Positions 22,085 to 33,931 of a stretch of DNA of 64,000 bases are shown here, piece after piece. Under the pieces are notes generated by a model. It was given only the letters and a program-made list of their open reading frames with translations, made no database searches and had not been told where the DNA came from. The DNA comes from Calocera cornea HHB12733. Its lineage: Eukaryota; Basidiomycota; Dacrymycetes; Dacrymycetales; Dacrymycetaceae. Made by a program: the position numbers and the translations under genes. The stretch's first letter is position 1. Each line of letters begins with the position of its first letter. The stretch lies in NCBI GenBank assembly GCA_001632435.1, contig KV423972.1, positions 108,797 through 172,796 on the forward strand, in the 5' to 3' direction.

Positions 22085-23212
22085 TTACCCGCCCAACAGC
22101 ACACCAGCATACGGTCCGGCATGATCGGCAATGACTAGAGGCAGCAAATTCCCCGAGGCGCAGTTCTATAATAGGACAGTCAGCTGTTGGTATATGCAGC
22201 TATATACTGTATATGGCTCACAATGTTCTCCTCTCCCGCACATGCAACCACGTCCCCGCTTTCCGGTTCGATATACACTTCACCTTGTGGGTGCTGCCAT
22301 CCCAGCAGTTGAGGAGGTATGTTGGGGAACAGATCCAGCTTGTTGCTCATGTGGATCAAAGGCGGGTTCGGCCCCGACAGCGTCGCGTCCACCATCGTAG
22401 CCCACGCCGGGTTGCCCATGCGCGGAAGGCCGAAGACGGTAGTGCGCACTGAGATGCTCGGCGGGAGCACTTGCGCCAGATGGACGCCGTTAAGCACCCC
22501 GAGCGCAGCTCCCAGGCTGTGGCCCGTCACTTGAACGCTGGACAGGCTGTACTGCTGAAGCGCGGAGATAACAGCGTGGTCGATCGCGTCGATCGAGCGC
22601 TCAAAGGCTAGCTGGAACCCGGTGTGTACGAGCACGGCGATCGAAGTTTGGGGGAAGAGTGTATGGTTGAGCGGAGAGGGGAGGACCTCGAGGTCGTTCA
22701 GCACCGAGAGGCTGGACAAGCTCAATCAGGATAGGAATGCGGACGAAAAAGATGGAAGGCGCACAGGTTGGTCGGATGGGTGCCTTGATGCGCCACGATG
22801 ATTGACTGCGAGGTTGCATCGTGCGCGACATACCACTGCGGAGTCTCGTCGCCATCGCCTCCGCTAGCAAGCACGGCTGGGTCCCGAGTCTTAGCATGAG
22901 CAAGGGTTCGCATATATGCGGTACATACTGACACCGGGTGTCGCATCACACGGAGCTGCATGCGATCGTAAGGCAGCATCACATCACAGTTCGACACAGG
23001 TACTCACCCCCGCAACTCCTCGATGTCACCTGATCAATCGAGCAGTAGGCCTGCTCCGCAAAGTTGGCAAGGGGCGTCAACGCGTCCAGCGCGCTGGCGC
23101 TCTCCGGAGTGGTGGCCTGGGTGGAGAAGGGGCCGATGAGCCCGAGCAGTGTTGGGGCAGAGTACACCGAGGACAGCCAGAGAGCCAGGGAGAGGAGGGA
23201 GAGGAGGTGCAT
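22085..23212 (-). CDS. Secreted lipase, class 3 (alpha/beta hydrolase)
   Basis: Exons 23212-23008, 22955-22933, 22889-22765, 22711-22222 and 22165-22085, 307 residues. A signal peptide (residues about 1-18, MHLLSLLSLALWLSSVYSA) is followed by the fungal lipase-3 core: AEQAYCSIDQV, SCGAPCDATPG, WYVAHD, IIVAHQGTHPTN, LSVLNDLE, then the nucleophile elbow VQVTGHSLGAALG with Ser183. Asp244 (SNKLDLFP) and His296 (IADHAGPY) complete a plausible triad; Asp and His are assigned by position. Conserved cysteines fit secreted fungal lipases or feruloyl-esterase-like enzymes acting on acylglycerols. Exon 2 is only 23 bp but supplies APCDATP, expected at that point. A GTAAGC overlapping the stop codon leaves a small chance of a further 3' exon. 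Confidence 0.92.
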
Positions 23213-23759
23213 CGTGTGTCAGACGATATCTACAGGAGGGAGGTGGAGCGCAGGTAACCTGCGAGGGGAGGACGAGCAGCACAAGAAGGCGAACGAGTGA
23301 GACGAGAATCGTACGTTGTCTTGTCCATCAAGCTGGAATGCATAAGCCGAACGGATAGCGAAGAACGCGCAAGACATCACGATGGAGGTGTCCATACGCC
23401 TCTAACCCTTCGCATGAGGGAGACCTCGCTAGCCAAGAGCGGGATCATTGTGAAGGCGATATCCAAGATGGGAGCATACATCTGCTCATGATCCGACCGA
23501 GGATGCGACAAGGCTAGTCCCAGTAACCGAATTCGGGAGGATAGTCCTTGTCGGGGAGGGTCAAGAGCGGAAGCCGCGTGATATCGTAAAGTCCAGACGG
23601 GCGGGAGAGTCACGTGTCGCCAAGCGATTGTCGGGCATGTGTGGTTCTCTCTTCGGTCTCACTTCTTGCGGATCACGTGTGGACGACGAATTCGACAAAA
23701 TCAACATTGTTCTTCATTCATTCATCTACAAACAGACCGCCTCTCCCTTTCAAAGCCGC
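23213..23759. other. Intergenic: lipase promoter side
   Basis: 547 bp with no supported gene; overlapping short ORFs show no domain. Confidence 0.5.
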
Positions 23760-24111
23760 TCAGAAGTTCTTCTCCTCGCCCTGGAAGAGCCTGTCTCACG
23801 GTCAGCTTCCGTCGCAGCATCCCAGCAAGAGCAACCTGTACGCACTTCTCGCCGCCCTGCAGCGCCGTCTCAGCATCCGTCAGCTCCTGCTGGTACCCGC
23901 CGCCGGAGGACTGCTGGCCCTGTCCCTGCTGTTGGTTCTGTCCCTGCTGCTGGTTCTGGTTGGAGTTGCCTTGTCCCTCGTAGTCCTGGTACACCTTCTC
24001 GCCCTCCTGGACCAGGGACTTGAGGTTGTTCTCGTTGTCGCTGTTCAAAGGCTCGTCAGGCATGCAACACGAGTGACTGGTATACACATACGAAGAGAAG
24101 AAGCTGGACAT
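23760..24111 (-). CDS. Small hydrophilic Gln-rich protein
   Basis: Exons 24111-24092, 24040-23846 and 23790-23760, 81 residues. The product is hydrophilic: MSSFFSSDNENNLKSLVQ, a Gln/Asn/Gly run (about 28-55, QNQQQGQNQQQGQGQQ), then TDAETALQGGEKLFQGEEKNF. No catalytic features are visible. Small hydrophilic proteins of this kind occur in many fungi and are often stress-related, but that role is inference. Reading the last exon in the frame set by the donor AA|GTGCGT gives a clean stop, whereas the unspliced ORF runs on into unrelated sequence. A TATA box lies about 90 bp upstream. Confidence 0.7.
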
Positions 24112-24196
24112 CGTTGCAATAGTACTTAAGAGAGGCTGGTGCAGGCTAGGGGACGAGGAAGGGCAAAAGCTTGCTCCCTATCTCCTCCCTCTCTCG

Positions 24197-24204
24197 CAGC
24201 TTAT
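24197..24204 (-). promoter_or_regulatory. TATA-box candidate of the Gln-rich gene
   Basis: TATATAAG on the minus strand, about 90 bp upstream of the ATG at 24111, inside a purine-rich stretch of that strand. Confidence 0.45.
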
Positions 24205-24954
24205 ATACCCCTCCCTCACCCACATGGCATCCCACGCTTATCAGCCCCTCCATCGCCGCTAGCGCCCTCCCATCCCCCGCGGCCAACGCACGCCATCGCC
24301 CTCCCCTCCCGGCAGGCGCAGGGGCGCGGGGATGCCGCATTGATGACGGCAGCGACGGACCCTGAGCGTGGGGGATGAAGCAATCGCCGCTGGGGGATGA
24401 TATGTATCAGCTCTCTCTAAGTTACAGAGGGTACACATTGCGAGCTCGGGTGCTGTTTTGAGTGTGAAGATGGATTGCCCGGAAGCGGGCGCTGAGGAGA
24501 TAGGGCGAATGGGGGACGGGGGCGTCGACCGCTGCTCGCTTCCAGACGTCATCGCGTCCGTGCCGCGCGTGCCGAGCTAAAAATAGACTGGCGGGCACCT
24601 TAGCCTGAGATTAGCGCCGGGGGCGTTCCCTAAGCCGGGCAGGTTAGCTCGCCAGCGCACGAGCCGCAGAAGCATAAGTAGGTTGCGACACATGGGTTTC
24701 GTTCTAGTTGAAACACCACTTCCATTCCTTGACTAACCTGATAGAGTACAGCGGGCCAATAAAGGATGTATGCATAAATATTCCCGTGGGAATGCCACAG
24801 GTGGGAAAAGGAAGCCGGTGAATGGATAATGGGAAGGAATGTGGGATGTGAGGGTCCAGCCGAGTAGCACCAGACGGGAAAAGCGGTACAGCATGTGGAA
24901 GTACAGAATAAGTAGATGTGGTATGCAGCTTCATGATTTGGCCAACAGCTCACA
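24205..24954. other. Intergenic, no gene seen
   Basis: About 750 bp between the Gln-rich gene promoter and the 3' end of the F-box gene; no ORF with domain support. Confidence 0.5.
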
Positions 24955-26981
24955 CTATTGTCCCGCGCCCTTCCAGAACCAGAATGGTCCAGCCTAGCAT
25001 CATGTCAGTGGGACGTACCAAATGGAAAACGTCAGAGCACTCACCGGCCCCTCATGCTCATGGAAAGCATCACTCCAAATGCCAAACACGCCCATATTGC
25101 TCCCGACACCTCCAACCTGGACGCCCTCGCTGACCCACCGGTCCTGCCCATCATAGTTGCTCGTCAGCTTCCAGTACACCGTCCCGTCCTCGGCGCGTTC
25201 GACGCGGCCGTGCACGTAGCTCGTCGGGTGCCAGGTGTCGGAGGACTGGACTGTGCCAGAGAAATAGATAGGCGGGTACTCTTGTGCCATCGTGGGGTGC
25301 TTGGAGGAGGAGGTTGAGGCGGATGCCTGCGCGGACTGGGGACTGGCGGATGAAGAGGAGGACGGAGAGGCGGAGAAAAGGTTCGAGAAGGCTGAGGAGG
25401 TCGAGAGGGATGAGGTGGGCGAAGTTGTAGTCAACACCGCCCTGGACAGCGGGGACAGCTGGGCGAGCTGAGCAAGTTGAGCGAGTTGCGTCAGCTCAGC
25501 CAGGTTGGCAGGGTCGGGGCGCATCTTCTCCTCCTCCTCGACCTCATCTTCCTCCGGCTCATCATCCCTGTTCTCCCGCTCGTCCTCGTCGTCTTCCCGA
25601 GTCGTCGTCGGGAAGTACCCATCCTGCAAATGCCGCGAGCGGGTCAGCGCACGTATAAGGGGCGGCGTCTGCACGTTCGCCCCGCGGATACCGATGTCGG
25701 CAGGGGGCTTGCCGATGGACACAACGGTGAGGTTGAAGGACATGACGCGGACAGCTTCTTGGTAGGTTGCCAGGAAGTCGGGGTTGTACGACAGGAAGTC
25801 GCCGTACTAGCACAACAAGTCAGCATATATGCATATATGCAGCTTGGAAGACGCACATTGTACCCCCACAGATCGCGGTAATCCATAAAACACACGACTC
25901 TGTACCACCTACCCGTAACGCCCGCCCAGTCCCCCTGCACCGGGAGCGGCGCCTTCGGGCCCCTCGGGATCGTCATCGTATGGTTCCTCGCCTCCCACAG
26001 GCCCATCTTCGGCATATCCGTATCCGGCAGCCGCCAGTCGTGCACCCGATCATTCACGTTCCGCCCCACGACAAGCATCATGGCCTCGAGCTGTTCCCAG
26101 TTGGGCGTGCGCGTGTAGTCCGGCAGGTATGGGCCCCACCGGTTCTTCTCGTGGTAGTTAGCGAGTAGGTACACCTTCTCCCTCGCCAAGCCGCGCCCGC
26201 GCACAGTCGTCAGGTCCCAGTCGCTCATTCCGTAGTACACGTGCAGCTTGGCCGCGCTCTGGCGGGCCGTCGGGGGCGCATGGTCCCACACGAGCTTGCG
26301 CAGTAGCGGGTGGTCCAGCACGTTCTCGACGAACGAGATGTTCCTGCTGTCCTCGTCCTCAGGGCGCATCAGCCCATCGGGGCCGGTGCCGAGCGGGGCC
26401 GGGATCGAGCGCGCCGTGTCGAGGACATGCAAGAGCACCTTGATCGCCTCGCCGAACTCGCGCTTGTCCTCTACCACCGCAAAGTCCGCCTTGTCAATGT
26501 CGATGTTGTCCGGGTCTGTGCTGCCGCCTGCAGCCTCGAGGTTGGCGATCAGCTTGCGCTTCAGCCCACGGAGGACTTGTCGTGCGCGGATGCGCTCGCA
26601 GAGCTGGGTCTGCCAGAGATTGAGCTTGGACGTGCGAGACCAGAGAAGAGCCGAAGCGGGGTCGGTCAGGCGGGGGTCATCCTGCATATATTGTCAGTGG
26701 CGGTTACGGACAGGTTATGCGAACGCACGAAATGTTCCAAGAAGAGCTCCCTCCAGAGGAACTGATCATACGACTCGTACACGAAGGCCCGGTTGGCCCT
26801 GGAGGTCTGGGCGAATGCAGCTACGTCGCCTGGGTCACATAATGCGAGGAAGCGTTGCGAAATCTGCGGATGGCATGCCCTGATGAGATGCTGGCTGCAT
26901 CTAGATAGTACAGATACGCACCTCTGGGGGCAGGCTGTCGAGCGTCACTTCCCTTGCCGGCGACACGGATGCGCGAGCCAT
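24955..26981 (-). CDS. Conserved fungal F-box protein, single-copy type
   Basis: Exons 26981-26922, 26863-26729, 26681-25857, 25806-25045 and 24993-24955, 606 residues. Residues about 14-65 form a divergent F-box: LDSLPPEISQRFLALCDPGD, then FAQTSRANRAFV and FLWRELFLEHFDDPR. A helical region follows, then a long acidic linker (EDDEDERENRDDEPEEDEVE). The C-terminal domain has PPIYFSGTVQSSDTW, HGRVERAEDGTVYWKLTS, RWVSEGVQVGGVGSNMGVFG, and ends GPAGPFWFWKGAGQ. It belongs to a family found across asco- and basidiomycetes and is distinct from the CY[IV]xRLP F-box cluster further right. As an SCF adaptor it would link a substrate to Skp1-Cullin; the substrate is unknown. All introns are short GT-AG with frame kept. 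Confidence 0.82.
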
Positions 26982-27762
26982 ATTTGTGAGATCAGTGTGG
27001 ATGCGTGTTGGTGGATAAGTAGAATACAGTGGAGGAGAGGGAGGAGCAATAAGTCAGGCCGTGGTGAGAGTACCGGACAGGGTCGTTTCCATCCAAGAGT
27101 GTGCTGGTCAGTGATTACTGAATGGTGGTCTGTGGGTGGAGGCTGTAGGCCGGGAGCGGTGTGCTGTGTGTGCGGTTATGTGTCCAGCACAGCGGCCTCG
27201 GGGTGGTCGGGCGGTTGTACAAATGGACCAGCAGGCGGCGTGTGTGAGGAGCGGGAGGGTGATGTGATTGCGAGCGAAGTGATGCGATAGCCTAAGGGGG
27301 AGTAGGAGGAGCGGACTGCAGCGGATTCCGGGACGGCCGAGGGGCAGGAGCCGGCCTGCTGGCGGGGCTTCCTTCCGCGCTGATTCGCCCGGCCGCGTGG
27401 GGACGGGTGGCGCTCCCCGACCTCCATCACAGGATCTCCGGCTAGCCGGCCAGTCCGCTTCCGACAGATCGCGCGACCAATATTTCCCCGAAGGTCAGAT
27501 AGACGCACGCCTTGCCTCTTCGTCCGTCCATGCTCATCTTCATAGCCGATCCTTTGGCAACGCACATTGAGACCACGGTCACCCACGATGTTTCGGAGCA
27601 TGAGCATGAATCACTCTATTTAGTACGTAGAGACATCGCTTCTAATTGAAGGCTGTGGATTGTGAACAGTTCGGCAATCAATAATACAACATGATGAGAT
27701 CGAGGCTGCTATCAATACTGACGATTGCCGCGGCAATGCAACAGGTCTTTCCTCTGTCCTCT
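26982..27762. other. Intergenic, no gene seen
   Basis: 781 bp with GC-rich sequence left of 27480. The 143-residue minus-strand ORF (27176-27607) has no recognisable content. Confidence 0.5.
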
Positions 27763-29061
27763 TCAGTGGTTTGTGGGATCAACATAGCCTTCATCAACCC
27801 CGAACGTCCCCACCAGAGTCGTACCCAACTCGGCGAACCTCGCCGTCCACTCGTCCCATCGCGCAGGCGGGCGACTCCCAGTCACCTCGATCGTTTCCAG
27901 CTGATCGGGGCACTCGACACCTTCAAGGGGCTGGTACCTCTTGAAGAGTGGGCTCAGGTCCTGTATGAGACAGTTCTCCAGACGCAGGTGACGTAGACTG
28001 GGAAGGATGAAGCCTCGTCCCTCTGACTCGATAGTTGTCCGTGTGAAGGGTCCGCCCGGCGGGACAAAGGTCCCCCATCGGGGTTCGGAGATGGCTTCTA
28101 CTAGATAGTTTGCTTGAAGGGATATGGCATGGCAGTTTGCCGTGATGGTGAGATAGTCTAACTCGGGAATGGAAGCGAAGATTGGTTCCAAGAAGTCCCT
28201 GGTTCCAACCTTGCAGATGTGCGAATCCTTGGGACATCCGTAGACGACAAAGTTGACCCCGTCGACTCTTTTCATCCAGAAGTGCTCGTCGACAAGGGCA
28301 GCAAAGTGTAGTGAAGGTAGAAGAGCGCGTTCTCGTAACGGAATAATCAGAGACACTGAGAATATAACAATTTCGACGTGCGCCAGCGTGATGTCCGGTT
28401 GGTCGGGCAGAGATTCGCTACCCAAATCAATGGGCTTGTACTTCAGGTCGGTATAAGAATTGGAGAGATCCACGACCTGTAAGTTGGGGAAGCCCGCAAG
28501 AAGATTGAGGACGTTGATGTATGACGTGAATCGTATGCCTCGTAATTGGAGCACGCGTAGGGAGTCGGATGCAAGGGTTGCGCAGGGAATGGTGTCGAGT
28601 GTCATCTTGTACTTGGCCGGTCTGTTATCGACTCGAAGGATGATGAGTCGTGTCAGAATGGACTGGAGGTACGTAAACATGTTGTAGAATACAGTCATGT
28701 CTCGCGGCACAATGACGACTGTGAGGGCACTCTCCTTGCTATGAGCAAAGCTCTGGGCGAGGTGCTGCGTTAGGCATTCAAACCAGCTGTCGATGTAGAT
28801 GGCCGACCAAAGCTGAGCCGTATTGACCGTGACCGTTCTCCAGAACCTGCAAACCTGCGAGAAGACCAAAGCGTATGTGTGAAGGTTCATGGAATCTCCG
28901 TCGGATAATATGTCGTCTTGGCGTTCATCTTCACATAATCTGAAGATCATCGTTAGAATCTCGAAGGGGAGGCGATCGATGTAGCATGGCGGAGGAAGCT
29001 CGGGAGGTACTACTGGGTTACCGATGATACGACCGTGATTCGTACTCTTCGTCCTGTGCAT
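27763..29061 (-). CDS. F-box protein of the CYIDRLP family (intact copy A)
   Basis: Single exon, 432 residues from the ATG at 29061; an in-frame non-ATG extension reaches 29202. The F-box is at about residues 25-75: CYIDRLPFEILTMIFRLCED, then YALVFSQVCRFWRTVTVNTA and QLWSAIYIDSW. The remainder has irregular leucine-rich segments (VLQLRGIRFTSY, LQVVDLSNSY, LRHLRLENCLI) and the family-typical end IEVTGSRPPARWDEWTARF plus a GTTLVGTFGV block. Members act as substrate receptors of SCF E3 ligases; large lineage-specific expansions are known in Agaricomycetes. Its C-terminal 190 residues have a broken duplicate at 41080-41654. No regulatory signal recognised. Confidence 0.85.
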   Translation of the reverse strand: MHRTKSTNHGRIIGNPVVPPELPPPCYIDRLPFEILTMIFRLCEDERQDDILSDGDSMNLHTYALVFSQVCRFWRTVTVNTAQLWSAIYIDSWFECLTQHLAQSFAHSKESALTVVIVPRDMTVFYNMFTYLQSILTRLIILRVDNRPAKYKMTLDTIPCATLASDSLRVLQLRGIRFTSYINVLNLLAGFPNLQVVDLSNSYTDLKYKPIDLGSESLPDQPDITLAHVEIVIFSVSLIIPLRERALLPSLHFAALVDEHFWMKRVDGVNFVVYGCPKDSHICKVGTRDFLEPIFASIPELDYLTITANCHAISLQANYLVEAISEPRWGTFVPPGGPFTRTTIESEGRGFILPSLRHLRLENCLIQDLSPLFKRYQPLEGVECPDQLETIEVTGSRPPARWDEWTARFAELGTTLVGTFGVDEGYVDPTNH

Positions 29062-29715
29062 GGCGGAATTGTCAAGCCTGGAAAGGCTCGAAAGCGAACG
29101 GTAATCTGCTTTCTTGAGATTCGACTGCAAAGTTGAATGTGTGGTGTGCGGGAGGAAGGAGGGCAGAAACGGCATACTGGACAACTGAGTCCGCATCTGC
29201 ATCCGAAGAAGCTCCGAAGAAGTCTCCGAAGTAATACAATGGTAAACTTGCCTTCAGCACCTCTTTTCTCTGTCTTCCGTTAGTGAACAATGTTCATGGC
29301 TGCGCGCGCTTATTGTATTTGACAACACAGTCACAAGATTCACTGGTAAGTTAAGCCTCGTGTCATTAATCACCGCGATTATGTGGCATGCTTTAGCTCG
29401 AGGAACTGGGCACCGCGGTGAAGGGCTATTACAATCGAATGGCCATATTGGTAGCACTATGTAAGCTGCTGTGCGTACGTTTTTGACAGTGGCCAGGAGG
29501 GAGAGGATGCAGATGCATTCTGGGGAAGAAGGTATGAGACTGGCCATCTTGAGTATCGTCTTGTATTGTCTCGAGGTGGTGATAAGTTGACGTATAGAGA
29601 CGAATTCGAGCGCCGCGTGTTAGTGTAACTTTGTTTCTGTTTAGTACTGGTAGCCTCATATTGCGTAAAGACTGAGCGTACATCTGCAACTGGACCGCGT
29701 CTCACGGCCCCGTCC
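29062..29715. other. Intergenic, no gene seen
   Basis: 654 bp between two same-strand F-box copies; only short ORFs without domain features. Confidence 0.5.
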
Positions 29716-30938
29716 TTACGTGGCTTCTTCCCCATTGAATTCACCCACTAACGTAGTATTCAAGCCCACGAACAAGTCACACCACGCTCTCCACTGCTGC
29801 GGCTTTCTATCCATCTTGATCTCAATTCGTTCCAGTGGTACAGGCAGTTCGACACCCTGGACTGGTGCGTATCACGCGGCTAGAGCTGAAAGGTTGGCAT
29901 ATTGGATTTCAGTTCCCTCCAGACGCAGAAATTGCAGCCGGGGGAGGGGGAATGAGTAAACGGCAACGTTCCTTGTTTCCTGCACAACATATGGAAACCT
30001 GCTGCTTCTGACTGGGTAACTGAGTGTTCTGAGTAGAACATTTGTTTGCAGGGACATTCCCCAAATGGTTGCCTCTATCGTCAGAGATTCTGTCTCCAAC
30101 AAGAGACATATGATCGCGGAGAAACCCAGAGACGGACGGGAGTAGCGAGATTGATCATAGACAATGCAGTTAGGCTCTGAGCGCGCAAAGCCAACATCCT
30201 GAATGGTGCTTTGCCGCAACACCGGCATTTCAATGTGCTCTCGGAATGCTCTTATCAGCGAGTCGTGGTACGGGAACATTACTTGCTTCAAGTTGTAAAG
30301 CACAAACGTAGGTGTTGGCAGTAAGGGTTGTTGTGAATGCTCCACGGAATTGTAACGTGTCTGCGCATCAGAACAAGATAGATCGAGTAGTTCTATATTG
30401 CCACAGGTACGAATGAGCTCGAGAGCTTGATCACGGGACACAAAGTTGACAGCGATGAGATGGAGTTCTTGCAAGTAGGTGGACTCGAGTATCCTGGATG
30501 GCATTCGAGGACGGAAATAAGGGCAGTTGGTACCAAGTAAGCCATGTCAATATTAAGAGAGCGGATGCGATAAGAATATGGCCGAATGAACTTTATATTC
30601 GTAGCGACCTCTCGTGGATTGACAGACGGCACTCCCACAACAAGATCGGTTTGCCTGCTGTTGTGCAACCACCCTTTTGCATGTTTCCGAGAGGTGGGGC
30701 TGTATATGGGGATTACTGACCAGAGTTCGGGTGTATCGATGGCGACGGCTCTCCAGAAGGTGCAAACACTCGAGAAGACGGCAGCACACGTATAGTCGAT
30801 GCGTATATCGTTGCCCCAGTCGTTGCGATGCTCGTGTTCGCAGATCTTGAAAATATTGGCGAGGGTCTCGAAAGGTAACCGGCTAACGTAGCACGGTTCA
30901 AGTGAGTCTGGTGTCGTGCGCCTCTTCTTGCTAGACAT
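29716..30938 (-). pseudogene. F-box protein copy B with frameshift and premature stop
   Basis: The N-terminal frame from the ATG at 30938 carries CYVSRLPFETLANIFKICEH and VCTFWRAVAIDTPELWSVI. Near 30530 homology changes frame (to YLQELHLIAVNFVSRDQ). It then runs through LRR-like sequence to a TGA at 29874-29872. After that stop the same frame continues with family-typical residues (LERIEIKMDRKPQQWRAWCD, LNTTLVGEF) to a TAA at 29716. No GT-AG intron fixes either break. Copy A shows the equivalent end as VTGSRPPARWDEW, so the TGA truncates a conserved region. Probably a decayed paralogue; an assembly indel could explain the frameshift but not the stop. Confidence 0.7.
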
Positions 30939-31491
30939 GATGGGTAAGATGGCTTGAAGCTGATATGATATGCGCTTTGTGTCGGAGGGATTAGAACTTC
31001 ACAGCGCGAGTAAAGTGAAGAGAGAGGGCAACAACGCGTGAAGGGGTGTGCGTGAAGAGACGCGTGAAGAGAAACAGCGCGTCCCGCGCGTCCTCTGAGT
31101 CACACTTGCCATCACCGGTGAAGAATAGCGCATCCTGCCGATGTCCACGCTGTATCGCACAGTACATATCTGCTGCGTGACATTCTCGCTGGATCCTGGC
31201 AGAACGATGTAATATGCTCGCAATCTCGTTCTCTTCAGCTAACAACAATTTGGCACCCAAGAACGGGATAGTGATTGAAAACGAGCACTTCATTCTAATT
31301 ACATATATGTCTGCAGTACAAACGTGGACCAAGAATAGGATGACAAGCTTCGCAGGCTTCATCCTGCGGCGTATAATAAGCCGCAAGAAACATGCATGTT
31401 TCAATGGGTAAGGCGGTGCGAGGCTGTACACTATCCTATGTCAGGCCTCAGCGTACATGTGTAGTCACAAATGTACTGGCCTTCCATTTCC
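30939..31491. other. Intergenic, no gene seen
   Basis: 553 bp; minus-strand ORFs at 30999-31431 lack domain support. Confidence 0.45.
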
Positions 31492-32470
31492 CTATGAGGC
31501 ACCTCCAGCCCAGTCAGTCCCAGCGAGGTTCTGTTTCAGTCGTTCAAAGTCTCCGGTCAGCACAGTGCCCAGCGTTTTGAATCTATCGCTCTAGTCATCC
31601 CACTGGTCCGGCTTTCGAGAACTGTAAAGAGAGACAAGCACAAGAGGACGCGGGAGCTGTGCATCGTCATCTTTGAGACAGCGAGTGAACAGAGGTTCGA
31701 GATCCACATAAACGTTTATCAAAATCAAGACAGGCAGGAGAGGCAGGATAAACGACTTCGGAAGATCCCATGGCAACATCCGTTTCGTACATGGTAGGGG
31801 AGGTTGAATGGATGCGCTTCCAAGTTCTCTCAGAAGCTGCTGGATTTGATGTGAGCACGTTCCTATCGGTCCTCCGACTGACAGGGCTTCGATCTCCGGA
31901 AAATACCGCAGCATTAGGGCAAGACGGTGTTGCTGTACGTGCCAGTTGTTGCGTAAGAAGAGGAGGTCCGTGTCAAAGACGCGGTCGAGCTTTGGAACTC
32001 GTTCGGTTTCGAGATCGATGACTGTGACACGCCCGCGTACGGAAGAGGCGCGTCGATGAACGCGTCTTGACAAGACACCCCATCTCTAGATCGTCACCCC
32101 GGTTGTCTTGCTACCCTTGCATCCTTGTCTGGAATGTCGCGAGTCGAAGCTCACGACTGAGACGCGATGCCTTGCGGTGTGAGACATCCAAGCTCTCACA
32201 ATGACCCCACCTGGAGTGCACGAGTTCCGTCCGTCGGCATCCATCGACAAGGGCCGCATCCAGCTCGACCGCGAGTGATTGAACATTGTATAGTGCAGCA
32301 GCAGCAGCATAGTAATCGGATGTCGTTGTAGGGCTTGCAGCGCATTGTCGGCCGTGGATGGTCGTCGTCGCTGCGTGCCGAAATGCTAAGGTATGACGCG
32401 CTCGTTCGGGACCGTCACGGTGGTCCCTTGCCAAATCTTTGTCACTGCCCTCCTCGACCATACTCATGGC
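31492..32470 (-). pseudogene. F-box family remnant C (N-terminus missing)
   Basis: The frame 32073-31591 reads like the C-terminal half of the F-box family: FLRNNWHVQQHRLALMLRYF, PEIEALSVGG, then LVSLYSSRKPDQWDD followed by TAG. The equivalent position in copy A is the Trp of RWDEW, so TGG has apparently become TAG. Beyond the stop the frame continues as SDRFKTLGTVLTGDF, matching ARFAELGTTLVGTF, up to a TAG at 31492. Upstream, related fragments are scattered over all three frames to about 32470 and no F-box can be found. The next gene starts divergently at 32574. This is a 5'-truncated, nonsense-mutated paralogue. Confidence 0.65.
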
Positions 32471-32573
32471 TCACCCATAGCTCCGCACCGTACAACTTGA
32501 CCCGACACCATCATCATCGATGCTCTAATTGTCTGGAGGTGATAGACAGACCGCACAGGCATCCCAGCATTGG

Positions 32574-33635
32574 ATGTCGCTCCCGACACCACCCGCATCC
32601 GGGCACGCCGACATCATCGAACATTCCTCGGAATCCCTCCCCGCTGCAACCCAGCAGCCGAAGCCACGATGGCTCTCGTCTTTATCACCCGACTTACGGG
32701 CATGGATCAACGAGTCTCTCGCGGGCACTATCGGTGGTGTCGCGGGCATGGTCGTCAGCTACCCGTTTGACACCGTACGGGTGCGACTGCAAAACCCGGA
32801 GACGGCACCTCGCTATGGAGGGATGGTGCACGCGTTCAGGCTGATAGTGAAGGAAGAGAAGATACGGGGTCTATTTAAGGTACGCCAGTAGTCTATCGGT
32901 CTTCAAGCAGCTGTGCTAATATTGTATCCAGGGGATGACATCGCCGTTACTAACGCTTGCACCATTGAACGGTCTCGTCTTCGGCGCGTACGGCTACTTT
33001 CTCCGCCTTCAAAGCCCGAATCTCGCTCCTGGAGAGTATGCGCCTCTTTGGCAAGTCCTCATCGCCGGAACACTGGCAGGTGTCCTGGGATCCACGATCG
33101 CCGCGCCCGTTGAGCTGGTGAAGATCCGGCAGCAGAACCTGCTTAGCACTCAGGCTCAACCAAGCACGTTGGCGGTCGTCAAGGAGATCTGGCGCAAGCG
33201 AGGATTTACTGGGCTGTATAGAGGGTTCTCAGCTACTGCGCTGCGGGATTCTGGAGGAGGGCCGTATTTCCTGACTGTGAGTCGTACATATATGTGCGCG
33301 AGATGACATGTATACTGACCGGCTCCGCGCAGTATGAAGCCCTGCACAGGCTCAATCCGCATTCCCCGCTCACTCCACTTTATGCGGGTGGAGCTGCAGG
33401 CGTCGTCGGCTGGCTGTCCACCTTCCCCTTCGACGTGATCAAAACGCGCATGCAGTCTGTTGATCGTGCTAGCGCAGCAAACTATCGCACGACATGGAGC
33501 ACGATCCGGACGTGCTGGAGGGAGGAGGGATGGAGGGTGTTCTGGACGGGCGTACGACCTGCAATGCTTGAATGTCTTCCTTACAACATGGCGACCTTCG
33601 GCGCGTTTGAGCTCGCACTGCACTTCCTACGCTGA
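32574..33635 (+). CDS. Mitochondrial carrier (SLC25), carnitine/basic amino-acid-like, copy 1
   Basis: Exons 32574-32879, 32932-33276 and 33333-33635, 317 residues. Three repeats each carry the carrier signature: PFDTVRVRLQ, PVELVKIRQQ and PFDVIKTRMQ, each followed by the second-half motif (EEKIRGLFKG, KRGFTGLYRGF, EEGWRVFWTG). Six membrane helices are expected in the mitochondrial inner membrane. Subfamily features (PLNGLVFGAYGYFLRLQ, GLYRGFSATALRDSGGGPYF, NMATFGAFELALHFLR) resemble the acylcarnitine/YMC/ornithine group; substrate not assignable by eye. The ATG at 32574 was chosen over a TTG 45 bp upstream. The N-terminal 50 residues are Ser/Pro-rich. A paralogue lies at 48741-50399. Confidence 0.92.
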
Positions 33636-33931
33636 GCACCGTTAGAACACAGTTGCAATGTAATAGTGTATCTATAGACGTATTCTAAATTTCCCTACAT
33701 AGTGACTCTACACAGATATCCAATTTGGCTGTCAGTGAATGCCCTTGCTTCGAACATATTTCCTGCAATCCCGGCCAGTCTGCGGTCACGGGACCGCATA
33801 TACTACTGTTCCATACCGCGTTCGACGCGCCCTTGCCTGCTCTCTCCCTTATCCCTCCACCGTGCTACTCCACGAGACCACGACTGCCTACAAGAACCTT
33901 GCCTTCCGCTTCTCGCGTCGACACCGCATCG

